Source: Albula goreensis
Lineage: Eukaryota > Chordata > Actinopteri > Albuliformes > Albulidae
NCBI GenBank assembly: GCA_022829145.1
Contig: CM040746.1
Location: forward strand, 11,530,184-11,594,183
DNA length: 64,000 nucleotides
Direction of reading: 5' to 3'
The notes under the pieces are model-generated. The model was not told the DNA's origin and did not search any database. It saw nothing but the letters and a program-made list of their open reading frames with translations. Within the stretch, counting starts at the first letter, position 1; each line of letters begins with the position of its first letter. The translations under genes were made by a program, and so were the position numbers. Positions 39,819 through 52,850 of the stretch are shown piece after piece.

Positions 39819-42800
39819 ACAGGGCCCCTTGTGTTTTTTTTTTTTCCAGATTTTTTCCCAGTTTTCCCGACCTGAATGTTCAACCGAGCTAGTTGACCTC
39901 ACCACAGCACCTGCCCTGACAGCTGTGGGAGGAGAGGTTGAGCACGTGACCCCTCCAATTCACATGACAACGCTCTCACTTCTTTTCACACTGCGGCTGC
40001 ACCACTAGCTGCACACTGCCTGTGACGTCAGAGGAAGACGTAGTCAACGTACAGTCGGTTTGTGCTGCTACGGGTGCCACAGGTAGGGCACTATTGCAAT
40101 GGCAGCAATTGAACAAGTTTAGCCAGCTTACCCCGTGTCGAACGCCGGTGAGGCTGGCCAATTGTTGTCTCACCAAGGACAAGTTTCTCACAACCTATAA
40201 CTTAAGTGTATAAATATATACTAACTCGACAGAAAGAGGGCCTCTGAACCTTTCAATTTTGCTGTAACCTTAAAAAACACATGAAAACAATGTTATCAAT
40301 TTTATATGTATTGGGCTTAGTTCTGTTCAGGTGGTGTTTCTCATCATCGCCTCCTGAATTAATTGAAATTGAAGAAGCAACCACTAGAGGGCAACGTGAT
40401 CATATTGAACTTGTAAATGGAAGGGTTTGTTTTTCCACTAAGCAGAAATACAATTTATTTATCTCACAGGAGGACACAAACTGATAGAGCATGAGATTTA
40501 CTATGCAATTAAAGAAGGTTAATTACCAAGTTGGTTAAGTCCTCTTGCAAGGAATGTAACAGTGGTGTTCCATAAGTCAAGTCTTATTCACACAGATTTA
40601 ATTATGATCAACATTTGAACCACAGGGTTTACCTGGTCATTTACAGAACCTGACATATTACTGATCCAGTGCAAACCTAGACTTGACACAAAAATTACTC
40701 TCCTGAGCAACAATTCACTGCTGTTTTCAGACATGATTTGTCATGTGGTATGTTGATGTTGCCATGATAAATGATAAATAATATGATTTGATCCTAAAAG
40801 CCTCTCATTTTGCAGCAACTTAGTGATTATGGCTATGTTAGGTCCTGTACCTGCATTTCAAGCCAAAGTACAAAGTTATCCAATTATCCCATTTAGTAAA
40901 ACTTTGTTGTATGCCTTTGCATTTATGTTGAAATTCATTGGACTGAAAAATGTCTCTAATGACAAATCTTGAGGACTTGAGTGGTACTTCATGATGTACT
41001 AAGTTTAGATGTGAAGTACTATTTGCATTCCAATGAGGCATTGAGCCCAACTTAATAGTATGGTGTTCATTCCCCTATTTGCACTAGGAGTGTATATTCT
41101 ATAGGGAGGCTGCTGCTTATACTATTCCCATGGAAGGTGCTGGAACTGTGTATTGTGCAGCTCAGCTGGACCACATATTACACTGCATGATCAATTGTTT
41201 TTTTTATGAAATTGTATATCCAACTTTACTTTTCTACCAATATAAACATTTCAATCATATTCACAGGCCTAGTCATAAGCACAGTCATTGATTTTGACGA
41301 GACTGCTTCATGTGCAGGTGGTGCAGGAAGGCAAGGACTCACTATTGCATGACGAAACCGGCAATCCCATCAACTAAAATCTGTCAAGGCTCAATGTTAA
41401 ACCATAAGATGAATCAATCGTCAGAAACTCATGGTCTATTAAGACAAGCCATCTAGCCACCATCAGGAACACTGCTCTATGAGTTCCCATGCTGAGGTCC
41501 TCTTAGACACAACAGATGTTTCAGTTGGTTTCCACAGAAACTCTGGCATGCGACTCTCTTCTTTTTTTCTTTACTGTGGCTTCACCCCTCACCACCCCAC
41601 CACCCCCCACCCAGCCGATTCAGCATCATCATGTAGTCTGCAGTTGTCAAGCCTTTGTGCTGTTCTGTTCTGAACTGAACAGTGCTGTGTGGGTGGCCAA
41701 GTCAACAACAGCACATCAAACCACAATGTATGCATCAAGGTTGAAAACAACCTAAATGTTTTAACCTTATAAGCAGAAATGCAAATTACTGAATATAAGA
41801 TTTTTACAGATATGAGGTTTTCCTTTCAGTCAGTACTCCCCTGGCCCTGAAATTCAGCATGCTGTTGAATTTCCTGTTCATGTAGTTTGACAATATTCGT
41901 AATTGCCAAATATGACTCAAAAATCCTGTCCAGATTCATTGCCTTAATGTAAACTGTATCTTTCAAATACATTATTCTGATTGAATTTAGGAGTTGCTGC
42001 TCTGTTTAAGCACAATTGCCCTGTCTTTAATTCATATGACTCATTGTACATGCAATGAATTACTTTTAGAGCATAAAATAGGCAGATATTACAAAACTAG
42101 ATGCTGTGCACCTTAAACACTGTTTGGTATGTTGTACCATTATATGTCATTGCACAGTGATATGTCATCAAAAATATTACCGATTGTACCAAACGGTGTA
42201 ACATTCGTAAGCTTCCATAAGTCTAGGAGTTCCTTTCCAGTGTTGTATAGGCTACAGCATTGTGCTATCTCTGACACATATCATCAAGTCCATTTTTATT
42301 TTTATATGTCTTATTTAAGACAGTCATAATAAATGTATAGACCGTCATGTCTAGTCACAATTTCCTACCTTTTTTATTCTCAGGATCGTGCAAGTGCCTC
42401 ATCAGAAATGGTCATTTTGATATTTACTTATTCATTGGTTACATATGTTTAATTGTTCAAGAGAGCAAATAAATACTTTTGTATGCATACCTACTTTTGT
42501 GTTCTATAATTATAAATGAGCCAATTATGTGAGCAATGGTTTCAGTCAAAGGATTAAAATTCTTCAACTCATAATTTGACTTCACTTTGTTATCGCATGG
42601 GGTTAGGATTACTGAAGTATCATTGTAATTTTGCGTTGGTGCATACATATTTTTACTGCAGAAAACATGCATGGAAATGTATGCAACGGGATGTATATTT
42701 TGGACTGAAATGTATCAGTGCACTTGTTGGTCAGATGGGCTCCAGCTTACTTACTAGGTGACACATAGTCTGAAGGGCTGGATGTTACAATATGTTATTC

Positions 42801-44615
42801 CCTTAGTGTTAAGAATAACTGAAGATCATTTTAAATGAGTGAACTGATTTTTGGCTTGGTAAAGAGGTAGGTCAGCAGACCTATGTGTTTACTTGTGTAT
42901 ACCTGTTTTCCCATAACTAACTGCCTTCCAGCTTCACAATTAAAGTGATCGTCAGTTAAACAGTGAAAGTTAGGCTATGCTTCGTCACTGTGGTTGATCG
43001 CACCTCAGGAATGACTCAGCCTCTTAAAAGACAAGCAGCAAACCTCATTACTGGGCCTTAGGGTTAACGCTGGAAAAATCTGGCTAGACGGTTATTTGTG
43101 GTTTAACCAGATAACGTTTCTGAGAAACCAAGGGCATTTCCTTTCAGAGTGAGGACACTAAAGATTGACAGAGTGCAAAAAAAGAAACAGTTCCCTTCTA
43201 AACAAATGTAAGGGTAGGTTCCAGTAATGAATTATGTCCTGAACGAATGATCAGGTGTCTCAATCGGCATCACCATGCCTGTAGTTGCCCAGAGTTATCT
43301 TGTCCTTAAGTCTTGTTCCCATTGCATGGTGCTGATATCATGTTACTGTTGTGAGGAGCCTGAGAGAGTATACCACTCCTTCAGACAGTGTACATTAGAC
43401 TCCTGCTCCTACCACCACTCTTACGCATTTTAAATCCTAACTGACCACTTAAAAAATCTTATTACCATCCACATCTCTGCTTATTTCATTGAAAGGAAAG
43501 CTTATGTCTTGAGGACCACAGCATCACCCTTTTGACCACACAGGGAAAAGTTAAAAGTATTCAAGTTTTAAATTATTGTCAAACATGGTTTTGAGATTTG
43601 CAGTGCTGATTCATGTCCTTTCATTCAGAATACATTCTGAGAAGGATTTAAAATGCAACTAGCAGAAAGAAATTCAGTAGTGCTCAGAGTTAGTTTCTTT
43701 TTTTAGCTGCAGACAGAGCAGAAATCAGGTGCTGAAGAAAAAGCAATAGTTTCACTTCTTTCAGTGAAGTGAGGGCTGCAGCCACAGACAACGGTTGTCT
43801 GTAGTTTGGCTCCTAGAAATACTTGTGGCTCTGTTTCATTCTTAGTTTGCAGACAGATTTACTGTGGAGCAGTACTGTTACACCACGGTCAGAGTCATTT
43901 GTCAAATTGATCCATAATGTTATGTTATAGCCTAACACATGGAATCTGTAAATGGTACATATTGACTCACCATTATTAGTAAATAAAGTCAACATTTTTG
44001 CAGGACTTTTACTTTTTTGCTGTCCTGAAAAAGAATGGATGTACATCTTTGGTGAACTATTGCCCTAATTATTAGTTGAAATATACAGTAAATATGACAG
44101 ACACTCTTTTTGTTCTTGGCTTTTGAAATGTGTGATGTGACTTTTGATCCTGTTTTCCATGACTGTTTTTTGTTCCTTTGTATGTCTCTCTTTTGCTGAG
44201 TTAAAAGATTGTCTCTTTGCATGGTGAACCAGGGAGTTCTATTCATATCATTTTCTGTCTGTTTTGAAAAAAATATGGGAGGAAACAGATGCTGTGTTTT
44301 TGACACATATCTGCTTTCTGAGAGACCACAAACGATACTGCAAAGGCTGCACCAAAAGTCTAATTTAAAAGCGAAAAAAAAAAAGTAGATTCCTAACTTC
44401 AGATTCCAAGCTTCAAAAATTAGATGAAATGTTAAAAAATAAATTGGGCGGGTGACCCAAGTTAGAATGTGTGACGTGCGAATGGGAAGATCACATAAGT
44501 CACATGGTTTGGGTTTCCGTTTTTGACAAGCTAAATACGTGAATGAAGCCTTGGGCTGGGTCTAACAAGTCATGCAATACTCTGACATGCCAAGTGTAGG
44601 TAGTTGATTTCAGCA

Positions 44616-47600
44616 ATGAGTCTGAAGGGGTTTTTTAGACAAAACAGCCATGGAACTAGCAGTCGAGAAAGTTCCCTCAGGAACAAGGGAAGTCCATGGC
44701 AGAGATGTTCCTTCAACAAGGAGGGCAACAGCAAGCACCTTCAGAATGTAGATACAAGCTTTGGAGCTTTGCCAAGAGGACGGAAACAGGTGAACGAATG
44801 TTATGCTGTTATCTAATATCTTTGGATTCAGTGCTTTTAAATTAGTACATTTAAATTATCAAAATGTGCAGTTACTGTTTGCATTGATTTTATCACATCT
44901 TCAAATAATTTTGCATTTGTAAATCTTTTAGTTTCATTATGAGTTTCACTACATATAAACAATATAAAGCAAGCACTAAAGACGGTTTTTCAGAGTTCTT
45001 GTGAAGTTTTGATTTGCACAGACTTTTTCAGTGGAAGTTTAAATAAACTTGTTCTATAAATGTGTTTGGCTCACTGAAAGCTGTAAAAACTTCATGAAAA
45101 GGTCAACACCCTTTTCCACTTGCATTTGGTCTTATGTTTGTAAAAAAACAGTTAAATGGAATCTGATGCAAACCTTGACTGAGAATGGGTATAGCTTGGT
45201 ATGGGCAGGATAAATCCAGGATGGGAGCCCAGTTGTTACATTCCCACTCTCACCAAGAGCGAGTGCTCTACTGGGAGGTAACAAAAAATACTCAATACTC
45301 AAATTCGTCTCCTCCTTTCCTCCGTGCCCTGGAAGCTGATTATGTGTCCTCCTTTCCTCCACTGTTCCAAAGTGAAATCTCGCCTCCTCCTTTCCTCCTT
45401 TCTTGTTTCCTCCAAACAGAGGATACATCAATGTATCCTTCCGCAGAAGTCTTTTCAGATTTCTGGGTGACCTCATTGTGCTCACGACCAGTCAGATTAA
45501 AAGACCATCCCACAGAATATTTTGATTGGCTTTGGTATCCTCAGAGTCAGTCGAAATTATTACTTCATGAATAGCCGACGTCGACTTTGATGTCGGGCAA
45601 ATTGGATTAGCTCTTCCAGTTTTCGATTCATCTCCTCCTTTCCTCCACTCGTTTCCTCCCCTCCTTTCCTCCACATATTTCCGGCATATTTCCGGGGTAG
45701 GAAAGGAGAGGAGGAAAGGAGGAGACGAGAAAAAGTATTGGAATGCAGCCAAGCACTATAATTGGAAGTGAGCATGAAGGGGTTCTACAAGTCTCCATTA
45801 TGGTGTGGGAAGTTAATGGAGAAAACTAAACTGAAATACAGCTCACAACACAAAAAGGGGGAAAAGAGAGGACATGGTAATAGTTCATTGTATTAATTAA
45901 TATAATAAATGGTTGTCTTAACTCAAAATGATCATGCTAGTTTTTCCTTTACACAACTAAAAATCATCCCAATTTGGTGTCCTCTTCCAAAGAATGAAAA
46001 TGACCCACGTTGGAGCAGTTCTCATATGAACTTAAAATCCCCAATGCTGACTCAGTTCAATAAATTCTCTGAGCAATACCAAATTACCATAAGCAAGCTC
46101 CTGACCTCCTAATTCCCAACTGAGAATCACACTGCAAAGAGGTGTGTCAGTGCACCCCATGGCTGATTAGTCACAGGTGGCCCAGTTTAATCAGCTCCTG
46201 CTGTTAAACAACTGAGGAAGCTCCACCCACCAGTCTCAGCACCAAAACCAGAAGTGGATCTCTGGGATGAAAGTAAAGTTTGTGGTATCCTTTTGTAAAT
46301 TTCTTCTCATTCCTGTTCAGGCCACCAATTCTTGGTCAAATTCCCTGCTGGATTATACTGACCAACAGAGGTAAAAATTCTAAATTTTGACTCATTTCAG
46401 TGTGATTGTGATTGTTGGCTGTCAAATTCCTCCTGGAATGCTGATTTATAAAATTCTTCTGAAATACATGTTAAGTCAGGGGTGTCAAACTCAAGTCCTG
46501 GAGGGCCACAGTGGTAGCTGGTTTTTGGTGTGTTTTAGCACTTAATTGATTAATTAAAATCACTGGTTGGCTAAAGAGTCCACACACCTGGTTTCAAGGC
46601 CTAAAATGGCTGCCAATCGACAGGAAAAAACAAAAACCCGCAGACACTGTGGCCCTCCAGGACTGGAGTTTGACACCCCTGTGTTAAGTCTTCAGCAAGG
46701 CTGTAGTTCTTGAGTCTGCTGTGATATTTCAGGTCAGAATATTACTTCTTATTCAGTAGAATATGTAAAATTTGTCCAACATATGAGTGGAGAGTCACTG
46801 ATAGTTGTGCCTCCAAAGGAAAAAATTAATTTCACAGTGCTATTCATGAACCTGACTAATGTATTGTGCATTGTTTCCCAGGATAGTGGTTATTTTGGAG
46901 AAGCAAGACAATGAAGTGTTTGGATTTGAGATTCAGGTGAGGGTTTTGTAGCATCTGATTATGGACCTATAATATCTTATTATGTATACTGAATTCCTCC
47001 AGATCTATTCTTTGTGTTGGAAGTGCATTTGGCTGTTTGCACAACAGAAGCTGATGTTTTATCAGAAGTGACCTAAACTGGTCTATTAGTGGTACATCAC
47101 AGCTGATATACAGTTATCTATAAAACAGCCTGGCCTGTTCTCCATGTGCATTCCTGTTTATGGTGCAGTTTATGCTGAAAGGAATGCCATTCCCTTCTGT
47201 TTATGGCTTGGTATGGTGAAGGATGGATCAGTGAATGAGTACTGGTACCTGTCTAACAGATATCTATTATATTGGCAGACGTATGGTCTTCTGCAGAAGG
47301 ACAACAACACACTAGAAATGTGCACATTCGTGAGTAAGGTACAGGAACACAGCCCTGCAGAGAACGCAGGCCTCACCACAGGTGAGCACCAATGTTTCCA
47401 CATCCTTCCTGGCCTTGGTTTTCTTGCTGCTGGCTAAGTTTCCCCGATACTCACATAATTGTTTTTAGGTTTAGAAACCAAATTTACAGGTTAAGAATTT
47501 TGGTCATTTTAAACTCCCATTTTCAGCTGGCTAAAAGGAAGATGCCCCCCTTTAAGAGTTGACCTTCCAAAGTGCTCTACTTTTCTTTTTCACATTTGGA

Positions 47601-50107
47601 GTCGTTTCTTGCCATTTTCATCTTAGGCTTGCTTTGGTGGGGTTCATGACCAGAGTCTATTATGAAATGCTTCTCTTGGTGCACTGGGTTGCACGGTAAC
47701 CATTCTTTTGCTTCCTTACCAGGTGACGTGATTGTCACAGTCAATGGCATCTGTACAGAGGGCTCATCTCACCAACACATTGTAGACCTCATTCAGAAAT
47801 CCAACAACTTATTAATGTAGGTCCACAGACTTTTTGCCCTAATTTCAAAAGATGTTAAAACAGAGAAATTTATTTAAAATGTTTTTCCTGCATATTTTTG
47901 TATGTTGTTTGCATGATTAGTAAGTGAGCCAATTAATGCAACACCCACCTAACAGCAGTTCATTAATCTGTTGGTTCTAATACAATAACCCAGTAGTCAA
48001 ATAAGCCTTCATATCTTACGGTAACATTGTGTATTATAATGACTTATCACAACTGTTGATGACACCACTCACCCTAGTTCTTCGCTCTAGGATGGAGACA
48101 ATGAGTGGGATAATGATAAAGAGGATTGAGCTGGAAAAAAAGCTGACAGCGCTGAAGGTATAGCTCCTACTCCCTTTGTCTGTCTGTCATTCTCAGTTGC
48201 ACATTTTTCTCCCTAACTGTTTTCATTAAGAGATTAAGACTCACACTCATTTCACTGTGAACTGCAGGTTGGATTAAAAACAACACTAGATGGACAGACA
48301 ACACACAGCACTACATGACAACATAGGGTTAACCCTAATTTAAAATGGAAAGATATGCTGCTAGGTACATATGCAGCTTTATCTCTGTCGTGAAATTAAC
48401 CCAAATGTAAAGCGATGCATTCAGTACCTCATTATGGTGTAAAATGTACCTAGACTGAAATACCAGAAAGAGTACATTCAGTTTAGATTTGAGATAATGA
48501 TTAAAGATTTTTAAAAGATATTGAAGGATGCTGCAGACATATGTAAAGTCCCCTTGGTGTTAGTTAACCTTGTACGTGTGTGGCTTTGAGTTTATCACAT
48601 ACCCTTTAATTTAATTCCTGGACATCGTTATTCTCGGCAATGTACACTAGATAATGTGTGACTGTTTCTGAGAAACAAAGCCATTGAGTCAGATGAAAAT
48701 ATTGCTTGTCCTGCACAGCCCTCCAGACCATAAGCTAACACAATCTTTCCCCTCACAGCAAAGTTTGCGAGAAAAGCTGGTGGAGCTGCGAGCATTAACT
48801 TTACAGGAACAACGCCTTATCCGGGGTGAGGTTTTTTTTTTCTCTTGTAAAAACCCCCAGTGCTTATTTTTTCATCTAATTTTCACAGCTCCTTTTTAGT
48901 TATAGTGGACAGTAGTTTCTACTTGCACTGTATGTCAGAATTGATCCCGCAAACTTTGGCTGACCGTGGGAACAGTTTTCCAGAAAACCTTTTTTGGGGG
49001 GAAATGACACTCATTCACTTATTACATACATGTCAATTGCATGTGTATGGCAAGCCTTGAGGAGACACAAGTCAGACATGTATTCAAGTTGGTTTTCATG
49101 TATTTATTGGCAATAATAGGTTAATATCTAAATAACACTGGATCAGAAAAGACTATTTGGGTCAGATGTGTGTGTGTGTCAACAGATGCTTATTGGAATA
49201 TGATATATAAACATCAAAGCAATGACACTACCAAGACGTCCAAGACACTCAGTGTCACAGCTAATTTGTCAGACTATGGATTTCTCCAAAAATAGTTGGA
49301 TGATAGTTAGAGATGGAAAACTTGCTAACATTACGAAATATCTGACTAGTTGGCAAAACTACAATGTGTGATATAAGTTTCCAGCAGGCTTTGTTTCCAT
49401 TGGCTTGAAAGAGCACTTCCATTTAGGGCCCCACATAAAAAAAAAAAATCTTAATTTGACAGCAGTAACAGCTACCCATGTGTTTGCTATTGAAGCACTT
49501 CCCCTAGATCTGAGAAGACTTACCTCACATTAGTGTCACCTACGTCAAGCTCATAATACTGTAACATTATTTGCTTGACAAATGAGGCTTGTCATTTAGT
49601 AATTGAATTGATGAATAGCTTAGGTCAAAAAATGTTAATTTGGTAAATATTTATATTGGTTTTATTGCTGTTGTTATTGGAAATTGATTTAAGAATTGTT
49701 TTTTTTCTTCAGGAAACCTGAATGACTGCCCACCTCTCCCCAACCTGGACTCACCCGTGCCTCTCGGCTCACCCATGGGACGGGGCAGTGACCGTCTCTC
49801 CAGTGTCAGCAGCTGCAGGAGCACGATGACGATGGACAGTGAGGATATTGCCCGTCTATCCCGTGTATCTGAGGACATGAGTCCTGTCAGCCCTTTCCAT
49901 GCCTCCGCTGCTGGTGAGGACTGCTTCTTCTCCGATGACTTTAGCTCCAGTGGCCAAACACCTTGCAACAGCCCAGGCAGCGCCAGTGGATCCCCCTCTC
50001 TGTATCGGACCCTCCCACGGAGAGCTTGGCACGGGAGCGTCAGGAAACGCTTCATGAAATTCATCCCAGGACTTAACCGCTCAGTAGAGGAGGATGAGAA
50101 CCAATGA
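44616..50107 (+). CDS. cytip: CYTIP, cytohesin-interacting PDZ protein
   Basis: Eight exons (44616-44789, 46321-46370, 46882-46936, 47279-47381, 47723-47816, 48091-48157, 48759-48825, 49713-50107) join in frame to 334 residues (human 359). The start MSLKGFFRQ follows the human pattern, and LPRGRKQ is conserved. The PDZ domain begins EKQDNEVFGFEIQ, where GFEI is the carboxylate-binding loop, and runs through GDVIVTVNGICTEG to the LIQKSNN helix. A coiled coil (KRIELEKKLTALKQSLREKLVELRAL) follows, matching the segment that binds cytohesins. A Ser-rich region (SSCRSTMTMDSED) and the C-terminal SVRKRFMKFIPGLNRSVEED complete it. In mammals CYTIP is a leukocyte protein that restrains integrin adhesion. 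The C-terminus is DENQ. The neighbouring ermn and galnt5 match mammalian synteny. Confidence 0.95.
44790..46320 (+). other. cytip intron 1 with inverted-repeat element
   Basis: A 1.5-kb intron containing the TIR element at 45293-45740. No exon is supported; the opposing open frames inside the element come from its purine/pyrimidine-rich repeats. Confidence 0.6.
45293..45740. mobile_element. unclassified inverted-repeat element with CCTCCTTTCCTCC motifs
   Basis: The left end reads CAATACTC then TCGTCTCCTCCTTTCCTCC; the right end is its imperfect inverse, GGAGGAAAGGAGGAGACGA followed by AAAAGTATTG. The same pyrimidine block recurs near 45305, 45345, 45380, 45630 and 45660 in direct orientation and near 45705 inverted. 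No clear target duplication and no ORF with known homology. A MITE-like element is the best guess; a plain polypyrimidine repeat cluster is the alternative. Confidence 0.5.
46477..46681. mobile_element. hAT-type MITE, 205 bp, with perfect 8-bp target duplication
   Basis: The terminal inverted repeats are CAGGGGTGTCAAACTC and its mirror GAGTTTGACACCCCTG, extending inward through CCTGGAGGGCCACAG. It is flanked on both sides by TGTTAAGT (46469-46476 and 46682-46689), an 8-bp duplication typical of hAT transposition. It sits in cytip intron 2. Confidence 0.92.
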
Positions 50108-50861
50108 CCCAGCGTTGGACAGATCCTTTGGTTTTTTCCACAAACTGAAACCTGACTCATTCTTGGAGCGTCACTCAAGCATTACTGCGGACTAAAGTCT
50201 GAGAAATCATATACTGTATGGTCAGTATAATGATTCACCTCATAACAAAGATGATGGGAAGAAAAGGCCAGCAGTATTCATTGAAACAAACATTGCTGAA
50301 TTTTTGTTAAGTGCTATTTACCAGCAATGAACATTATTTAATGCTGGCAAAAGCCTTACAATTCTTGTGCATACACAAAACTTATTTCCATTGCATTATC
50401 CATGTAAGTATTGCACACAGGGATGTGTTCAACTGATCATAATCTTAGGGAATATAACTTTGCCTTGTATTATTGTATTAGATTTTATGAATGTCTGAAA
50501 TGGTCTGTTGAGTGTTGTCATTTTGTGGGGTTATAAGTTAATTTCATTCGTATTTTATCAGGCCCTTTTTCAGGACTTGTTTGGGAGTCTTTTGAAACCT
50601 TTGGGAGTCTTTTTCTGCATCTTTTGCCTTGATTGTAAGTTCAGTTTAAACTCTGTTATAATTAATGTAACTGGTAACTACAGCCCCAAGAATTGTTTGC
50701 CTTAAAAATCCATTTAATTGAATTGATTTGTTTTTTTTAATGATGGCTTTTGGTTTCATTGTGGAATGGCCCCCAAATTCATTTGCACAGTGAACATGAA
50801 TCACTTCCACTTTATCTCCTGCACAAGGTGTGAGATGTTTTGCAAAAAAAAGAAAAAGAGA

Positions 50862-50867
50862 AATAAA
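50862..50867 (+). terminator. candidate polyadenylation signal AATAAA, cytip
   Basis: AATAAA about 755 bases after the cytip stop codon. Assigned by position. Confidence 0.4.
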
Positions 50868-51730
50868 ATTTTGACTCACACCAAAAGTGGCATAGCATAG
50901 TAGATCTTTATACTGCAGAGAATGTGAAACGCTCAAAACAGGATGTGGGTAGAAAAAAAAGAGCACACGTTTTTAATCATTTTTCCATAACTCATTTTTT
51001 GGGTCTTTGCACCATTCATATTTTTGTATTTGTAAAGTAAAGTTTATTTGACTTCAGAACTCTTCAACTGAGTTGTGTAGAACTTTGTAGTGCTCTGATG
51101 GTTTCAGTGAGTACTAGAATCTTTACTTGTCGTCATGTAAATATTATTGACAATTGACTTTGATATTAGATAGCGGTGTTATTAGCTCAGTTAACTCCAC
51201 CAAGGCCAGGTCTTTCAACTTTTGTACAGTGAATCATCTGTGCTTGTTTTTCACATTACAAAGTATACTTTGGAGGGCTCTGGGCTTGGGCCTGTCTTGA
51301 ACCACATTGGGAGTACCTGTAGAACATTGAATTCATTTTCAAAAATTGCACATAACATGCAGAGCACAAGTATCATTTCCAACAGGAATGAACTGTTCAT
51401 TTTGTTATAAACCCAGAATTCATAGTTTTCATAAGTACTCTAATAATGTTACATGACTGAACGGTGAAACCACAATCTATATACCACAATTCTCTAAATG
51501 TAGGTCAGACAGAACCAAAGACAGCATGGCATGCATCAAACAGTGATCTGTACAACCTCAGAGAAACTTTTTAAAATTTTACTCAGGGTGAAAATGAATT
51601 TTCTTCCTATTTTTTCCATTCTGAGCAGATTCAGTATTTCAAAGTGTTTCTTTTTGCTCTTGTCAGAAGAGCCAATTCTCTAATTACTCACAGCAGCACA
51701 CGGCAACAATTTGTCAAAGTCAAGGTATTT

Positions 51731-51938
51731 ACATTATAATAATTTGATGATACTTTCATACGAAGCGATTTGCAGGTGAATAGACAAACCAATCCACCCT
51801 GGGAAAAATGTGGGGTCAAGGGGCTTATTCAAGGGCATAACAATGGCACTTACCTTATTGCTGCTACACTGGGTCTCTTTAAATCACCAACCATTCAGGT
51901 CCCAGGCAAGCACCTCAACCACTAGGCTACAGGCTTCT
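51731..51938 (-). mobile_element. tRNA-derived SINE, copy 2 (diverged)
   Basis: Reverse orientation. It shares the ACATTATAAT tail start, the GTGGGGTCAAGGGGCTTATTC body and the ACCACTAGGCTA box-A complement with the 20.5-kb copy. It is more diverged than the copy at 52.25 kb. Confidence 0.7.
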
Positions 51939-52246
51939 CCAGGGTATATGACCGCAGCAGCTTCAGAGGGCATTGAAATAAAGGCCTCATAAATTCTGCA
52001 TAAGTTTCGTCTGACAACTGACTTGAGCAAAAATGGTAACGTCGACATTATTGACATTCAGAGACAAGAATCAGCATATTTTGCACAAGCATGCAGAGAG
52101 GATCTTTTAGTCTAAGTGGTGCTGATTATTATCGCTCATCATATATTATACTGAGAGATATGAATCAGCATCATTTTAACTAATGACTCTGCCATAATAA
52201 CTTACACTGTAGCCAGATGCTAAAAATAAAATTATACCATTTGCTT

Positions 52247-52455
52247 CATTACATTACTGTCATTTAGCTGATGCTTTTATCCAATGTGACTTACAGTTGA
52301 TTAGACTAACCAAGGGCCAATCTCCACTGGGAGCAATGTGGGGTTAAGGGCCTTGCTCAAGGGCCCAACAGCAATGGTGTTCTTGGACTGGGACTTGAAC
52401 CGCCAACCTCAGGGGTCCCAATCACATACCTTAGCCACTAGGCTAGAGCTGCCCC
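52247..52455 (-). mobile_element. tRNA-derived SINE, copy 3
   Basis: Reverse orientation, closely matching the 20.5-kb copy: tail ATTACATTACTGTCATTTAG, body GTGGGGTTAAGGGCCTTGCTC, box-B complement GGACTTGAACC and box-A complement CCACTAGGCTA. Confidence 0.85.
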
Positions 52456-52850
52456 ACATAGTGGCACATTCAAGCAACCACACATGGACAGGCATATTGC
52501 GACAGACAGACAACCATGACAGGCCGGTGGTTGGAACTCATTGCAACCACATGTGGTGCGACCCACTCATATTCACTAACGAAAGCAAAGGCACAGACAA
52601 ATCATCACCAATTAAATTAGGTAATGCAAATACTATCAGCATTATAGAAATTACACTGTCTTACACTGGAACAACTTATTCCTTGACTTTTGGCTAGCTA
52701 AAGCTGTCACAACATCCTCAATATCCAGGAAGAAATCAATGTTTGTCCTTTTTTGCGACAGACAGACAACCATGACAGAGCGACTGCTGTGCGAAGAGAC
52801 CACTGCTGAGAGGACCCTGTGGCGGACAGAAAGAGGGGGCCTCTTTGTGT

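Larger units (their letters stand above)
38326..44615. other. rpe-cytip divergent intergenic region
   Basis: About 6.3 kb between two head-to-head genes. It holds the LINE remnant (38.53-39.33 kb) and a two-unit tandem repeat (39.49-39.82 kb). Further repeats are not recognised, and no coding exon is supported between 39.9 and 44.6 kb. The promoters of rpe and cytip must lie within it. Confidence 0.4.

Noticed and set aside
40022..40213. Short open frames on both strands near 40.0-40.2 kb
   Set aside because: Neither resembles a known protein and no splice sites or start context support them.
45132..45775. Open frames rich in Glu/Gly/Lys and Ser/Pro on both strands of cytip intron 1
   Set aside because: They arise from the polypurine/polypyrimidine blocks of the inverted-repeat element.
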